Source of the DNA: Actinomycetes bacterium | GTDB lineage: Bacteria; Actinomycetota; Actinomycetes; Propionibacteriales; Propionibacteriaceae | Reading direction: 5' to 3' | NCBI GenBank assembly: GCA_023387135.1 | Contig: JAEWIK010000108.1 | Location: 1 to 13,617, forward strand | DNA: 13,617 bases | Shown here: positions 7,501-13,617 of the stretch, piece by piece | Layout of the letters: each line of letters starts with the position of its first letter | How positions within the stretch are numbered: position 1 is the first letter of the stretch | Translations under genes and position numbers: made by a program | Notes under the pieces: generated by a model | Seen by the model: only the letters and a program-made list of their open reading frames with translations | Databases searched by the model: none | What the model was told of the DNA's origin: nothing

Positions 7501-9170
7501 CCGCCGAAGCCACGACCGACAAGGTGCTGCTGCGGGTGGAGAACCTGCATGTGTCGTTCCGCACCGACGCCGCCCCCGTCAGGGCGGTGAAGGGGATCAG
7601 CTACGACCTCGTCCCCGGCGAGACGCTCGCCATCGTCGGCGAATCGGGCTCGGGCAAGACAGTCGGATCCAGGGCCATGCTCGGCCTGCTCCCCGACACG
7701 GCGCGCGTCACAGGTTCGGCGGCGCTCGACGAGACCGACCTGGTCGGCCTGCACGGCGAACAGATCAGGAGGGTGCGCGGCGACAGGGTGGCCATGATCT
7801 TCCAGGAGCCCTCCACGGCGCTCGATCCGGTCAGGACGGTCGGCTGGCAGATCTGCGAGGCCCTGCAGATGCACCGCAAGCTCAGCCGCTCGGCAGCCAT
7901 GGCGCGGGCCGTCGAGTTGCTCGACCTCGTCGGCATCCCCGATCCCCAGCACAGGGTGCACTCCTATCCCCACCAGCTCTCGGGCGGCCAGAAGCAGCGC
8001 GTCATGATCGCGATGGCCATCAGTTGCGACCCCGAGGTGATCATCGCCGACGAGCCGACGACTGCCCTCGACGTGACGGTCCAGGCGCAGATCCTCGACC
8101 TGTTGCGGGACCTGCAGGAGAAGCTCGGCACCGCCATCATCCTGATCACCCACAACATGGGGGTCGTGGCCGACCTGGCGGACAGGGTGGCCGTCATGTT
8201 CAGGGGCGAGATCGTCGAGGCCGGCGATGTGAGGGACGTCTTCGAGCGTCCGCAGCACCCCTACACCCAGCACCTGCTGGCGTCGGTGCCGCACCTCGGC
8301 GCCCGTCGGCCGGAATCAATGAACACCCCGCTGGCCGCCGCGCCCGGCGACAGGGTCGTCATGAGCGTCAAGGACCTCGACGTCGACTTCCCGGGCCGCC
8401 TCGGCTCGGGGCCTGTCCACGCGGTGGCGGGAGTCAACCTCGACGTCCACGAGCACGAGATCGTCGCCCTGGTCGGCGAGTCGGGCTCGGGGAAGACGAC
8501 GCTGGGACGGTGTGCCGTCGGCCTGCAGCCGGCGTCCCGAGGGGAGATCGACGTCCTCGGGGTGAACATCGTCACCGCCGGCCCGCGCCAGCTGCGCGGG
8601 TTCCGGCGTCGGGTCGGCTTCGTCTTCCAGGACCCGGCCGCCTCGCTCAATCCGCGCATGACGGTGGGCGACTGCATCTCCGAGCCCATGCTGATCCACG
8701 GGATGGGGACGAAGGCAGAGCGCGCGAACCGCGCCAGGGAACTGCTGGAAGCCGTCGAACTGCCTGCCGACTACGCCCTCCGCTACCCCCACGAGCTCTC
8801 GGGCGGCCAGCGCCAGCGAGTCAGCCTGGCGCGCGCCCTGGTCACCGGGCCGGAGTTCGTCGTGGCCGACGAGCCCACGAGCGCGCTGGACGTGTCGGTG
8901 CAGGCGCGCGTGCTCGAGGTGTTCGTCAGGTTGCAGCACAGGATGGGTTTCGCCTGCCTGTTCGTCACGCACGACCTGGCGGTCGTCGACATGCTGGCGG
9001 ACAGGATCGCCGTCATGCAGAACGGACGGCTGGTCGAGCTCGGAACCCGCGAACAGGTGCTCCGCCACCCGACCCAGCAGTACACGCGCGACCTGATCGC
9101 GGCGGTGCCCGTCCCCGACCCCGCGGAGCAGACGCTGCGCAGGATCGCGAGGCGCGCGCAACGCGGCTGA
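7497..9170 (+). CDS. Fused double ATP-binding protein of the peptide importer (DppD-DppF type)
   Basis: This 557-residue cytoplasmic protein has two complete ABC ATPase domains that would drive both permeases. Domain 1: Walker A GESGSGKT (48-55), Q-loop Gln103, signature LSGGQ (161-165), Walker B with Asp185/Glu186, switch His219. Domain 2: Walker A GESGSGKTT (327-335), Q-loop Gln378, signature LSGGQ (434-438), Walker B Asp458/Glu459, switch His492. All catalytic residues are present in both, so both ATP sites should work. The linker is about 257-290. Such DppD-DppF fusions are common in actinobacteria. The HPY motif at the end of this family's ATPases is present in domain 1 (RPQHPYTQHLLASVP), but domain 2 has QQY in its place. 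The cysteine-rich extension seen after it in many DppD/OppD proteins is missing in both halves. The start overlaps the preceding stop by four bases. Confidence 0.94.
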   Translation: MTAEATTDKVLLRVENLHVSFRTDAAPVRAVKGISYDLVPGETLAIVGESGSGKTVGSRAMLGLLPDTARVTGSAALDETDLVGLHGEQIRRVRGDRVAMIFQEPSTALDPVRTVGWQICEALQMHRKLSRSAAMARAVELLDLVGIPDPQHRVHSYPHQLSGGQKQRVMIAMAISCDPEVIIADEPTTALDVTVQAQILDLLRDLQEKLGTAIILITHNMGVVADLADRVAVMFRGEIVEAGDVRDVFERPQHPYTQHLLASVPHLGARRPESMNTPLAAAPGDRVVMSVKDLDVDFPGRLGSGPVHAVAGVNLDVHEHEIVALVGESGSGKTTLGRCAVGLQPASRGEIDVLGVNIVTAGPRQLRGFRRRVGFVFQDPAASLNPRMTVGDCISEPMLIHGMGTKAERANRARELLEAVELPADYALRYPHELSGGQRQRVSLARALVTGPEFVVADEPTSALDVSVQARVLEVFVRLQHRMGFACLFVTHDLAVVDMLADRIAVMQNGRLVELGTREQVLRHPTQQYTRDLIAAVPVPDPAEQTLRRIARRAQRG

Positions 9171-9208
9171 ACTGCGTCCTCAGGCGGCTGTCGCGGCCCG
9201 CTCCCGGC

Positions 9209-9222
9209 TACTATGCGAGTCA
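9209..9222 (+). promoter_or_regulatory. Candidate -10 element giving a leaderless transcript
   Basis: TACTAT (9209-9214) fits the TAnnnT pattern of actinobacterial -10 elements. The adenine of an ATG follows exactly seven bases later, at 9222, where transcription would start. No Shine-Dalgarno sequence precedes either nearby ATG, which supports a leaderless message. A -35 box is not obvious. Confidence 0.5.
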
Positions 9223-9857
9223 TGCCATTCTCCGTCCCGACGGCTCTGGTTGTGCCCATCGTCGTGATAGCCGTCGGCCTGGTGTTCTGCTTCCTCGGCT
9301 ACCGCGCCATGCGCTGGATCCTCACGCTCATCGGGGCGATCGCAGGCTGGCGCGTCGGCGGCTACGTGAGCACCTTCATCGACGTCGGACCCGAGTTCAG
9401 GACCGCGATCTACTGGGGTGCCGCGATCCTCATCGGCATCGCCTTCGCGACGCTCGCCTTCGCCTTCTACACCACAGGGGTCCTCATCGCCGTGGGCGCG
9501 ATCGGCTACTTCCTCGGCTCGAGCCTGGCGCCGATGCTCGGGTTCTCCGGCATCCAGGTGACGATCGCCGGCGGTTTCGTGGCGGTGGCCCTCGTGATAG
9601 CCGCGCTCATCAGCAAGCTGCCCAAGGTGCTGCTCGTCGTGCTCACCTCGGTGATCGGCGCGAGCGCCGTGCTGCTCGGGGTGCTCCACCTGATCGGGTA
9701 CCTCGACCTGCAGGTGCTGCAGTGGGCGAACGTGCCGCAGCTCGTCGTGCACATCGGGCTGCCCTGGTACCTGGCCTTCTTCGGCCTGCTGACGGCAGGC
9801 ATCTTCGCCCAGCTCCGCGGCGGCTCCAAGCCGCACCTGAAGTCCGTCTACTCCTGA
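9222..9857 (+). CDS. Seven-helix membrane protein, TMEM198/DUF4203-like
   Basis: This 211-residue, almost entirely hydrophobic protein has seven likely membrane helices at about 9-27, 30-48, 62-84, 86-104, 112-131, 135-157 and 177-197, and a short basic cytoplasmic-looking tail (QLRGGSKPHLKSVYS). Small-residue patterns such as GAIAGWRVGGYV and GAIGYFLGSSLAPMLG resemble the TM7S3/TM198 (DUF4203) family, whose bacterial role is unknown. An ATG at 9213 is in frame, but it lies inside the candidate -10 box, so I prefer the ATG at 9222 as a leaderless start. The gene lies 51 bases after the importer ATPase. It may have its own promoter and need not belong to that operon. No catalytic motif was seen. 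Confidence 0.8.
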   Translation: MPFSVPTALVVPIVVIAVGLVFCFLGYRAMRWILTLIGAIAGWRVGGYVSTFIDVGPEFRTAIYWGAAILIGIAFATLAFAFYTTGVLIAVGAIGYFLGSSLAPMLGFSGIQVTIAGGFVAVALVIAALISKLPKVLLVVLTSVIGASAVLLGVLHLIGYLDLQVLQWANVPQLVVHIGLPWYLAFFGLLTAGIFAQLRGGSKPHLKSVYS

Positions 9858-9868
9858 CGACCGTCAGG
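9853..9868. terminator. Hairpin spanning two convergent stop codons
   Basis: CCTGACG (9853-9859) and CGTCAGG (9862-9868) form a perfect inverted repeat. The plus-strand stop (9855-9857) lies in the left arm and the minus-strand stop (9864-9866) in the right arm. It could act on transcripts from both directions. The stem is short and has no T-run on either side, so termination strength is uncertain. Confidence 0.4.
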
Positions 9869-11129
9869 GAGCCGGCTTCACCGCCTCCACGGCGCCCGCG
9901 GCGTCGGCCAGGGTGTCGGTGCGGTCCGCCAGCGGCGCCGCCCGTCCCGAGACCGCCAGGCTGATGGCCAGCATCACGACCAGGAGCAGCAGCGCGGGCC
10001 GCACGCCCACCACGCCGGCCGCCAGGCCCACCACGGGCGGGGCCACCAGGCCGGCGGTCGTCGACATCGTCGACAGCGCCGCGACCCTCTCCGGGGCGAA
10101 CAGCGGGTGGTCGGACATCGCCGCCACGAGGATCGGGAAGGTCAGCGCCACCGCCGCTCCCCACACTGCACCGCCCAGGGCGGTCAGCCCGAGGCCCGGA
10201 GCCAGGCAGAACAGCAGGACGCCGGCGATGCCCGCGCAGATCGAGAGTCGCAGGGCGAGCACCCTGCCGAACCTGTCGATGATCTTCGTCCCGAGGACGC
10301 GGAAGAGGGTCTGCGACCCGATGAAGACTCCCAGCACGAGGCCGCCGACAGACTCCTTCTCCCCGAACCCGTCGACCACCGCGAGCGGGATCCAGTTGGC
10401 GGCCGAGCCCTCCACGAAGACGAGCGCGAAGCCCGCGAGACCGATCAGGAGCGTGCGCGGCTCCAGCCAGACGCCGAGACGGGAGCCGCGGCGGACGCGT
10501 CGGATCTCCGACGGCAGCGGTGGCGCGTACTCCTCCGGCAGCTTGGGAAGCACCATCCCCGTCCGCAGGGCACCGAGCCGGAGCGCCAGCCCGAGGGCGG
10601 CGATGACCGGGAACTGCACGGCGACCGGCACCGCTGCCGCCGAACAGATGGCGCCCACCACCGAACCGAGCACCGCCACCGCCGAGAAGGCGGCGTGGAA
10701 GTGCGGGATCACACTCCGCTTCATCGCGATCTCGATGCGGCCGGACTCGACGTTCACGACGACTGTCGAGAGCGCGCCGCCCATGCCCTGGACCGTGATG
10801 GCGGCGACCAGCAGCCACCACGACCCCAGCGCAGGCGCCACGCCGATGAACGCGTGACCGAGCGAGGATGCGATCGACCCGACGACCATCACCCGGGTGC
10901 TCCCCCAGCGCCTCATCAACTGGGCCGAGAGCATGACGGTGACGAGCGCGCCGACCGACCCCGCGAGCAGCACCATGCCCAGGTCGGCGGTGGAGAGCCC
11001 CAGCGGATCGCGGATCGAGGGCACCCGCGCGAGCCAGGCGAAAGCCATCAGCCCCGCGACGCCGAAGGACGCCATCAGCGAGTAGCGGGCATGGCTCACG
11101 GCGCGCGCAGCGGGCGCAATGCTGTGCAC
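9864..11129 (-). CDS. Major facilitator superfamily transporter, YbjJ-like
   Basis: This 421-residue integral membrane transporter has roughly twelve hydrophobic segments, split by a charged central loop at about 196-222 (KLPEEYAPPLP, then a basic run). Features recalling the YbjJ-type branch are the NVESGRIE stretch around Asn126/Glu128 in helix 4, PHFHAAFS at 142-149 and VEGSAANW at 239-246. The loop RRWGSTRV (73-80) sits where the MFS motif A lies between helices 2 and 3. I chose the GTG at 11129 because GGAG lies five bases upstream and the protein then opens shortly before the first helix; an in-frame ATG at 11231 would add 34 residues of low-complexity leader with no good ribosome site. 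The substrate is unknown. It converges on the seven-helix gene with six bases between stops. Confidence 0.85.
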   Translation of the reverse strand: MHSIAPAARAVSHARYSLMASFGVAGLMAFAWLARVPSIRDPLGLSTADLGMVLLAGSVGALVTVMLSAQLMRRWGSTRVMVVGSIASSLGHAFIGVAPALGSWWLLVAAITVQGMGGALSTVVVNVESGRIEIAMKRSVIPHFHAAFSAVAVLGSVVGAICSAAAVPVAVQFPVIAALGLALRLGALRTGMVLPKLPEEYAPPLPSEIRRVRRGSRLGVWLEPRTLLIGLAGFALVFVEGSAANWIPLAVVDGFGEKESVGGLVLGVFIGSQTLFRVLGTKIIDRFGRVLALRLSICAGIAGVLLFCLAPGLGLTALGGAVWGAAVALTFPILVAAMSDHPLFAPERVAALSTMSTTAGLVAPPVVGLAAGVVGVRPALLLLVVMLAISLAVSGRAAPLADRTDTLADAAGAVEAVKPAP

Positions 11130-11332
11130 TGGGACTCCAGACGGAAAGGTGGGGACTGCTGCGGCTCGGTCGGCTGGAGTCGTGAGGGTGTGACGGCCAG
11201 AGCCGGAGGCGGCGCGGGCCCCATTCAACACCCTCGCGGGCGCTGTGTGAAATCGGTTCCGTCGCGGCGAGACGGGCGAGCCGGGTTCGTCCCCGGCTCA
11301 CTCCCTCCCTGTCGGTGCTCCCGCTGCCGCGC
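11130..11332 (-). promoter_or_regulatory. Intergenic region upstream of the MFS gene, with a possible promoter
   Basis: No gene is seen in these 203 bases. On the minus strand, TTTCAC (complement of 11247-11252) and TTGAAT (complement of 11223-11228) are 18 bases apart and could be the -35 and -10 boxes of the MFS gene, leaving a leader of roughly 90 bases. The match is loose. GGAG (complement of 11135-11138) is the likely ribosome binding site. The far end holds the hairpin at 11278-11299. Confidence 0.35.
11278..11299 (-). terminator. Stem-loop after the sugar kinase gene
   Basis: GAGCCGGG (11278-11285) and CCCGGCTC (11292-11299) form a perfect 8-bp GC-rich stem with a six-base loop. It begins 33 bases beyond the kinase stop on the minus strand. 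No T-run follows, so it is a probable rather than classical terminator. Confidence 0.55.
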
Positions 11333-12244
11333 TCAGGCGACCAGAGCGCTCCCTGCCGTCGCGATGTGCCTTGCGAGCGGGTGGTCGGCGGGCAGCGAGG
11401 CCAGCGCGCGGGCACCCGCCAGGCCGTCACCCTGCGCGGGGTACGGGGCGAATCCCGGCCAGCGGCGACGCAGCGCCGCGATGCACGAGGTGCGGACGCG
11501 CTCGCCGGCGAAGACGCCGCCCAGCAGGCAGATGAGGGGGTTGGCCTGGTCGGCCTCGCCGATCCTGACCACCGCGGTCGCGGCCGAGTGGGCGAGTTCC
11601 TCGCCGGCCCTGTCGCAGATCCCGGCGGCCACCTTGTCCGTGCTGGCGAGAGCACTCACGGCAGGGGCGAAAGTACCGACGACGCGAACCCTGTCGGGGT
11701 TCGTCTGGAGTTCGATGTACGCGTCCTCGAGGATCGGGAAGCGCTGCTTGACGACGTCGGTCAGGGCGGTGGCGGGGCCGCGGCCGTCGTAGGCGCGGAG
11801 CACAGCCTCCAGCGCCTCGCGTCCGATCCAGTAGCCGGAGCCCGCGTCGCTGATGATGTTCCCCCAGCCGTCGACCCGTGCGACGGTGTCGGTTCCGACA
11901 CCGAAGGTGATGACGCCGGTGCCGGCGGCGCACACGACGCCGCGCCTGTCACCGACAGCACCGAGGAACGAGGTGACCGAGTCATGGGCGAGCAGCACGC
12001 GGCGAACGCCGTACTGCTCTGTCAGGCGAAGGAGTTCGGCCGGGTCGTTGTCGGCCGCCGTCAGGCCGGTGGTCCCCACCGCGAGATCCAACCCGTGACT
12101 GTTCCCGCCTGCCACCTGGGCCACCACGTCCGCCAACTGCGGGAGGAGGCCGGTGTTCGTCCGTACACCGGGAAACGAGAGCACGAGGTCGTCCAGCGAC
12201 ACCTTGATTGCGGTCTGGCCAGAGTCGATCGCGAGCACGGTCAC
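11333..12244 (-). CDS. BadF/BadG/BcrA/BcrD-family ATPase, N-acetylglucosamine-kinase-like sugar kinase
   Basis: This 303-residue cytoplasmic protein has the ASKHA fold signatures in order: phosphate-1 loop LAIDSGQTAIKV (4-15), AVGTTGLT (55-62), AHDS with candidate catalytic Asp88, phosphate-2 loop AAGTGVITFG (106-115), the family block GWGNIISDAGSGYWIGREAL at 126-145 followed by RAYDGRGPATALTD, and the adenosine-binding LLGGVFAGERV (240-250). This pattern is typical of actinobacterial NAGK-like kinases, which phosphorylate amino sugars or other monosaccharides with ATP. The exact sugar is not readable. I chose the GTG at 12244 because AGGAAGGGG lies 8-10 bases upstream and the phosphate loop then begins near residue 4; longer in-frame starts would add residues encoded by the upstream hairpin. 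It follows the sugar-binding protein gene by 96 bases on the same strand, suggesting it acts on the imported sugar. Confidence 0.82.
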   Translation of the reverse strand: MTVLAIDSGQTAIKVSLDDLVLSFPGVRTNTGLLPQLADVVAQVAGGNSHGLDLAVGTTGLTAADNDPAELLRLTEQYGVRRVLLAHDSVTSFLGAVGDRRGVVCAAGTGVITFGVGTDTVARVDGWGNIISDAGSGYWIGREALEAVLRAYDGRGPATALTDVVKQRFPILEDAYIELQTNPDRVRVVGTFAPAVSALASTDKVAAGICDRAGEELAHSAATAVVRIGEADQANPLICLLGGVFAGERVRTSCIAALRRRWPGFAPYPAQGDGLAGARALASLPADHPLARHIATAGSALVA

Positions 12245-12283
12245 TGTCGTGACCCCTTCCTGACACCCCGGCGTTGACGTGGA

Positions 12284-12339
12284 CGGTGGGTGCGCCGCCG
12301 GGCGACGCACCCACCGGTGTGGCTGTTACTCAGCAGCCA
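12284..12339 (-). terminator. Two stem-loops between the sugar-binding protein and kinase genes
   Basis: Reading the minus strand, a small 6-bp stem (TGGCTG with CAGCCA, 12320-12339) begins just after the TAG stop. A very strong one follows: 12306-12316 pairs perfectly with 12284-12294 (11 bp), and in RNA the pairing continues four more steps including one G-U, to a three-base loop. No U tract follows. It probably stabilises the binding-protein message or causes partial termination before the kinase. Confidence 0.65.
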
Positions 12340-12340
12340 A

Positions 12341-13531
12341 CTACTTGCAGACCTCAGCGGCTGCCTTGCCGGCTGCGGTATCGGCAGCGTAGGCGGTGCA
12401 GACGTTGTCCTTGGTCACGATGACCGGCTTGAGGAGGTAGGCCGGGACGACCTTGACCCCGTTGTCGTACGACTTGGTGTCGTTGACCTCGACGGCCTCG
12501 CCCTTCTGGATCTTACCGATGTACTCGACGACCTTGGTGACGAAGTCCTTGGTGTCCTTGTTGATCGTGGAGTACTGGACGCCCTGCTGAACCAGCTTGA
12601 CGGACTCGACCTCGGAGTCCTGACCGGTGATGACCGGGTTGGGCTTGCCGGCCGACTTGACGGACGTCAGGGCAGCGCGGGCCAGGGTGTCGTTCGGGGA
12701 CAGGATGCCGTCGAGAGCGACGTCGCCCTGGTAGTTGGCGGACAGGATGGCGTCCATGCGCTTCTGGGCGTTCTCACCCTTCCAGCCCGCGGTCGCGGTC
12801 TGGGTGAGGCTGGTCTGGCCGGAGAGGACCTTGAGCGTGCCGTCGTCGATCTTCGGCTGCAGGACGCTCATGGCGCCCTCGAAGAACGGCTTGGAGTTCG
12901 CGTCGTCGGACGAGCCGGAGATCAGCTCGACGTTCCACGGGGAAGCCTTGCCGGTCTTGCCGAGGCCCTCCAGGAGAGCGGTGCCCTGGAGCACGCCGAC
13001 CTGGAAGTTGTCGTACGCCATGTACATGTCGACGGCGTCGGTGTTGGTGAGCAGACGGTCGTAAGCGATGACCGGGATGCCCGCGGCCTTGGCCGCCTCG
13101 AGCTGGCTGCCGAGCTGCGAACCGTCGACGGCGCCGACGACGAGGACCTTGACGCCCTGCTCGACCATGGCCGAGATCTGGTTCTGCTGCTCGGGTGCGC
13201 CACCGTTGGCGAACTGCACGATCGGGTCGAACCCGGCGTCCTTGAGCTGCTTGGTGAACAGGCCCTCGGCGAGGACCCAGTTCTCCGACGTCTTCTGCGG
13301 CAGCGAGACACCGATCTTGGCGCCGGCGTCGAAGCCGGAGCCGAGCTTGATGGTGTTGCCAGCGGCGCTGTCGCTAGGAGCCGGAGCAGAGGTCTCCGGT
13401 GCACTCGACGCGGCGCTGGTCTCGGGTGCCGCGCTCGTCGGCGTGCCGCCACGTTCTGCGCTGGAACAACCGCTCAGCACGAACGCGGCAGAGGCACCGA
13501 GAGCGATAATCGCGGTTGCGATCTTCTTCAT
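12341..13531 (-). CDS. ChvE-like sugar ABC transporter substrate-binding lipoprotein
   Basis: This 396-residue secreted lipoprotein has a signal peptide MKKIATAIIALGASAAFVLS, a lipobox with lipidated Cys22, and a long Ser/Ala/Thr/Pro linker to about residue 60. A type I periplasmic-binding (Peripla_BP_4) domain follows. Recognisable segments are KIGVSLPQKTSENWV, the AMVEQGVKVLVVGAVDGSQL region, GIPVIAYDRLL, ELISGSSDDANS, and GILSPNDTLARAAL with VITGQDSE near the C-terminal lobe. This order matches the ChvE/xylose-binding branch, which takes up monosaccharides such as xylose, glucose, galactose or arabinose; I cannot choose among them. Two lone cysteines (378 and 395) near the end could form a disulfide. 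The ATG at 13531 has no clear Shine-Dalgarno sequence. Its stop is TAG, unlike the other complete genes here. The kinase gene follows; no permease or ATPase partner is in the window. Confidence 0.9.
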   Translation of the reverse strand: MKKIATAIIALGASAAFVLSGCSSAERGGTPTSAAPETSAASSAPETSAPAPSDSAAGNTIKLGSGFDAGAKIGVSLPQKTSENWVLAEGLFTKQLKDAGFDPIVQFANGGAPEQQNQISAMVEQGVKVLVVGAVDGSQLGSQLEAAKAAGIPVIAYDRLLTNTDAVDMYMAYDNFQVGVLQGTALLEGLGKTGKASPWNVELISGSSDDANSKPFFEGAMSVLQPKIDDGTLKVLSGQTSLTQTATAGWKGENAQKRMDAILSANYQGDVALDGILSPNDTLARAALTSVKSAGKPNPVITGQDSEVESVKLVQQGVQYSTINKDTKDFVTKVVEYIGKIQKGEAVEVNDTKSYDNGVKVVPAYLLKPVIVTKDNVCTAYAADTAAGKAAAEVCK

Positions 13532-13581
13532 GTGTCGACCGTCGTTGGTGGGTGGTTACTCGGATGAGTGCCTGGGATCGC

Positions 13582-13617
13582 TCAGCTCATGCGGCCGGTC
13601 GTCTGGGCGAGCGCGAG
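13582..13617 (-). CDS. Possible C-terminal tail of an upstream gene, partial
   Basis: Read on the minus strand from the window edge, twelve codons give LALAQTTGRMS and a TGA stop at 13584-13582, followed by 50 bases before the sugar-binding protein start. This would fit the end of an operon partner, but 36 bases cannot prove coding or identify a family. The adjacent 13532-13581 spacer shows only a small ACTC-N4-GAGT repeat (13558-13569). Confidence 0.3.
   Translation of the reverse strand, partial: LALAQTTGRMS

Noticed and set aside
7421..9964. An 847-residue plus-strand frame overlapping the ATPase gene in another phase.
   Set aside because: It is Arg/Gly/Pro-rich with no motif, while the overlapping frame holds two perfect ABC ATPase domains.
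11130..11231. An upstream ATG at 11231 extending the MFS protein by 34 residues.
   Set aside because: No ribosome site precedes it, the extra residues are low-complexity, and the GTG at 11129 has GGAG at ideal spacing.
12245..12310. An upstream ATG at 12310 extending the kinase by 22 residues.
   Set aside because: It starts inside the strong intercistronic stem-loop, and the GTG at 12244 has a good ribosome site and the expected distance to the phosphate loop.
1..13617. CRISPR arrays, tRNA or rRNA genes, insertion sequences, phage or toxin-antitoxin genes.
   Set aside because: No regularly spaced repeats, cloverleaf-like sequences, transposase motifs or phage proteins were seen on reading both strands; gaps between genes are short and the long ones are explained by regulatory structures.

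Overview
The window is high-GC, densely packed DNA with codon use typical of a high-GC actinobacterium. Stops are mostly TGA, GTG starts occur, lipoprotein linkers are rich in Ser/Ala/Pro, and one gene probably has a leaderless start. The best guess at lineage is a member of the Propionibacteriaceae or a relative. This rests mainly on the first gene, which resembles the pyrophosphate-dependent PEP carboxykinase known from Propionibacterium. The taxonomic call is inference.

Layout. (1) 1-3326, minus strand: the N-terminal 1108 codons of a very large cytoplasmic enzyme, probably PPi-type phosphoenolpyruvate carboxykinase; its C-terminus lies beyond base 1. (2) 3327-3674: a divergent regulatory region with several inverted repeats, a candidate promoter and a 5'-UTR stem-loop. 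(3) 3675-9170, plus strand: a complete peptide/nickel-type ABC importer operon made of a lipoprotein binding protein, two permeases and a fused double ATPase. Two tandem GC-rich stem-loops separate the binding-protein gene from the first permease gene; the last three genes are 1 bp apart or overlap by 4 bp. (4) 9222-9857, plus strand: a seven-helix membrane protein, probably translated from a leaderless mRNA. (5) 9864-11129, minus strand: a YbjJ-like major facilitator transporter converging on gene 4, with a hairpin across both stop codons. (6) 11333-13531, minus strand: a ChvE-like sugar-binding lipoprotein followed by a BadF/NAGK-type kinase, which suggests uptake and then phosphorylation of a sugar. 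The last 36 bases may be the tail of one more minus-strand gene.

Working together: the plus-strand operon supplies peptides or similar solutes. The minus-strand binding protein and kinase look like part of a sugar uptake route whose permease and ATPase are not in the window. The carboxykinase would act at the PEP/oxaloacetate node. Both binding-protein genes are followed by strong stem-loops before the next gene, the usual way to keep binding-protein mRNA in excess.

No CRISPR array, rRNA, tRNA, insertion sequence, phage gene or defence system was recognised. I do not see strong evidence for a new multi-gene system. The most interesting items are the giant carboxykinase candidate, the stem-loops around the importer binding-protein gene, the leaderless gene, and an importer ATPase lacking the family's cysteine-rich tails.
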